From Metabacillus rhizolycopersici (lineage in GTDB: Bacteria > Bacillota > Bacilli > Bacillales > Bacillaceae), in the NCBI RefSeq assembly GCF_020075705.1, contig NZ_JAIQUM010000102.1, positions 1-13,651 of the forward strand: a stretch of 13,651 bases of DNA. Direction: 5' to 3'. The notes under the pieces were generated by a model. That model was not told the origin of the DNA. It worked only from the letters and a program-made list of their open reading frames with translations, and ran no database searches. Shown here one piece after another: positions 12,567 through 13,651 of the stretch. Each line of letters starts with the position of its first letter. Position 1 is the first letter of the stretch. The position numbers were made by a program, and so were the translations under genes.

Positions 12567-13007
12567 TTAAGATGTTCGCTCATTTACAGGGGATTCCTCA
12601 TGGGCTTTTCGAGAAGATGCCGATTTTAGTTGCAATAGTTTTGAATCTACGGATAGTAAATAGCTGCCGTTTAACACGAGATATAGAGCAATAATCATTA
12701 AAACAACGTCAAATTCATACCCGCCTAAGAAACCATCTCTTAATTTAACAAGCATAATTGCTCCAATCATTATGCAAGCAATTAAACCAGAAAAGATTCT
12801 TGTACCAATACCTATAATTAAAGAAATTCCGCCAACTAATTCAATGAATGCAACGAAGTATGCCAAAAAGCTTGGCAATCCCATGGATGGGAAACCGGCA
12901 GCAAAATTTTCAACACCACCTTGGAATTTATCCATTCCATGCATAAAGAATGTAAAACCTAATATGACCCTTAATAAAAGTGAACCAATTTCTTGATTCT
13001 TTTTCAT
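12567..13007 (-). CDS. DoxX family membrane protein
   Basis: The 146-residue product has four hydrophobic helices at about 8-26, 48-68, 70-88 and 99-118. It shows DoxX family marks: LLLRVILGFTFFMHGMDKF in the first helix, FVAFIELVGGISLIIGIGTR in the second, and a basic, polar C-terminal tail in the cytoplasm. Bacillus DoxX proteins (for example MhqP and CatD) are induced by quinones and thiol stress and work with oxidoreductases; the specific partner is not present here. AGGGGAG stands ahead of the ATG. A 9-bp hairpin (13049-13075) and a set of TTAACA direct repeats (13146-13184) lie upstream. No MhqR or CatR operator was recognised. Confidence 0.87.
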   Translation of the reverse strand: MKKNQEIGSLLLRVILGFTFFMHGMDKFQGGVENFAAGFPSMGLPSFLAYFVAFIELVGGISLIIGIGTRIFSGLIACIMIGAIMLVKLRDGFLGGYEFDVVLMIIALYLVLNGSYLLSVDSKLLQLKSASSRKAHEESPVNERTS

Positions 13008-13048
13008 CGTTATTCTCCCCTCCCACTATTAAAAAGTCATTTTAAAAT

Positions 13049-13075
13049 GTATTTAGCCCCTCCTTCGCTAAATAC
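13049..13075 (-). promoter_or_regulatory. Leader hairpin upstream of the doxX-like gene
   Basis: GTATTTAGC (13049-13057) and GCTAAATAC (13067-13075) are perfectly complementary around a 9-base loop. On the minus strand the loop reads GAAGGAGGG, a strong ribosome-site sequence that is not followed by a well-placed start codon. It may be an operator or a regulatory leader structure. Confidence 0.4.
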
Positions 13076-13145
13076 CATAATAGCCACTCGTGCTATCCCA
13101 CCTAGTTTTAATTTAACAAAATTTTATTACTAAATTGGACAATCT

Positions 13146-13184
13146 GTATTAAGAATTGTTAAATCTCCGTTAAGTCTCTGTTAA
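13146..13184 (-). promoter_or_regulatory. Putative PhoP box array upstream of the doxX-like gene
   Basis: On the minus strand TTAACA (13179-13184), TTAACG (13168-13173) and TTAACA (13157-13162) follow at an exact 11-bp period, with a weaker TAATAC at 13146-13151. Direct repeats TT(A/T/C)ACA with about 5-bp spacers are the known PhoP binding pattern of the Bacillus phosphate-starvation regulon. A TAATAA at 13124-13129 could be the -10 box. The sites are about 140 bases ahead of the gene. The rest of the 13185-13440 gap shows no gene. Confidence 0.45.
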
Positions 13185-13359
13185 GGATAGTAAATAATTT
13201 CTTCTTTTCACCTAAATCAATGACGTTTGTTTAACGACACGCCATTGATAATGTCAACCTTTTCAGAATATAGCTATTCCATCATACTGATGTTCTCTTT
13301 TAAGCTGTTTCGTCTTCTTCATTATAAAAAGGATAAGTCTGTTAAATCCAATACAGAAT

Positions 13360-13385
13360 TTAATCAAACTCTATTTTAAAGCTAC
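13360..13385. repeat. Short repeat shared with 3224-3248
   Basis: TTAATCAAACTCTATTTTAA and the following GCTAC match TTAATCAAACTTTATTTCAA plus GCAAC at 3224-3248 with three substitutions. In both places it lies in a non-coding gap on the same strand. It may be a further piece of the dispersed repeats in this region. Confidence 0.4.
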
Positions 13386-13441
13386 TCTAAGATCATTAGA
13401 GGAAATTTCCACCAATACTGCAATTTTTCATCCTTTTACAC

Positions 13442-13475
13442 AAAAAAATGCTCCAAAAGCTATGCTTTTGGAACA
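13442..13475 (-). terminator. Rho-independent terminator, minus strand
   Basis: The arms 13449-13460 and 13464-13475 (CCAAAAGC and GCTTTTGG at the core) pair with one mismatch, and seven Ts follow on the minus strand. It would stop transcription entering from beyond the right edge of the window through the structured repeat. Confidence 0.65.
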
Positions 13476-13484
13476 TTCTTTTAT

Positions 13485-13651
13485 CCCACCTTAACGAGCA
13501 GTAAAACTCCCCCTTCAAGATTCTAGAGAAGCAAAGAAGATAAGTGGGAGATAACTGCCCGTAAAGATCCGACGAACGATTGACGTCCAAGTCAGGCGAA
13601 GCCACAGGATGTGGCGTTCCTGAGCATGATAAGTCTCGCTAACCATCAGTG
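13485..13651 (+). mobile_element. Structured mobile-type repeat, copy 2 (cut by the window end)
   Basis: This is the inverted partner of 4635-4802. Read on the plus strand it begins TTATCCCACCTTAACGAGCA and continues with GTGGGAGATAACTGCCCGTA, then GATCCGACGAACGATTGACG, and the window ends within the terminal hairpin arm (CCATCAGTG). The inner 100 bases match copy 1 almost exactly, while the first 60 differ at many positions, so structure is conserved more than sequence there. The remainder of the element lies outside the window. Confidence 0.65.

Noticed and set aside
13396..13605. Minus-strand ORF of 69 codons over the right-hand repeat
   Set aside because: It runs through the structured repeat and a terminator hairpin, and has no ribosome site.

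Overview
The window is AT-rich DNA from a low-GC Gram-positive bacterium, most likely a Bacillaceae (Bacillus in the broad sense). The grounds are strong AAGGAGG-type ribosome sites, a DUF2089/SHOCT-like operon, a YflT-like general stress protein behind a SigB-type promoter, an Ohr peroxidase, and debris of LXG (type VII secretion) toxins with their immunity genes. Most genes lie on the minus strand. Only the XRE regulator and the stress protein (plus a doubtful 61-codon ORF) read on the plus strand. The window looks like an accessory, rearranged region: small cargo genes are separated by long repeat-rich gaps and broken genes.

Layout. 1-950: an NAD(P)H-binding Rossmann protein. 1122-3102: a three-gene minus-strand operon (DUF2089 zinc-ribbon/HTH, SHOCT-like protein, and a smaller relative) bracketed by two similar composite repeat blocks. 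3149-4580: an orphan DUF4274 immunity-type gene and an XRE regulator fused to a degenerate superoxide-reductase-like domain. 4592-4802: a structured mobile-type repeat whose inverted partner lies at 13485-13651. 4844-5352: a recombinase-like scrap and a truncated SUKH immunity gene. 5412-6263: a compact module of a 51-codon gene, a TacT-like GNAT acetyltransferase and a 38-codon TTG-started gene. 6740-8134: Ohr and the stress protein. 8135-9564: an IS605/IS1341-type element with only tnpB and a putative omega RNA, inserted directly after the stop codon of the stress gene. 9565-13007: DUF4386 membrane protein, GrpB-family protein, an LXG-SUKH chimera and a DoxX protein. The last has putative PhoP-box repeats upstream.

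How the parts fit. Ohr, DoxX, the stress protein and the XRE/SOR-like regulator suggest stress and redox cargo. The DUF4274 gene, the SUKH remnant and the LXG-SUKH chimera look like the remains of at least two polymorphic toxin/immunity loci. The best candidate for an undescribed system is the GNAT module: its fold is that of TacT-type toxins, but the small basic protein in the antitoxin position shows no ribbon-helix-helix pattern to the eye, and a second small basic gene follows. All functional statements rest on reading motifs by eye; no database search was run.
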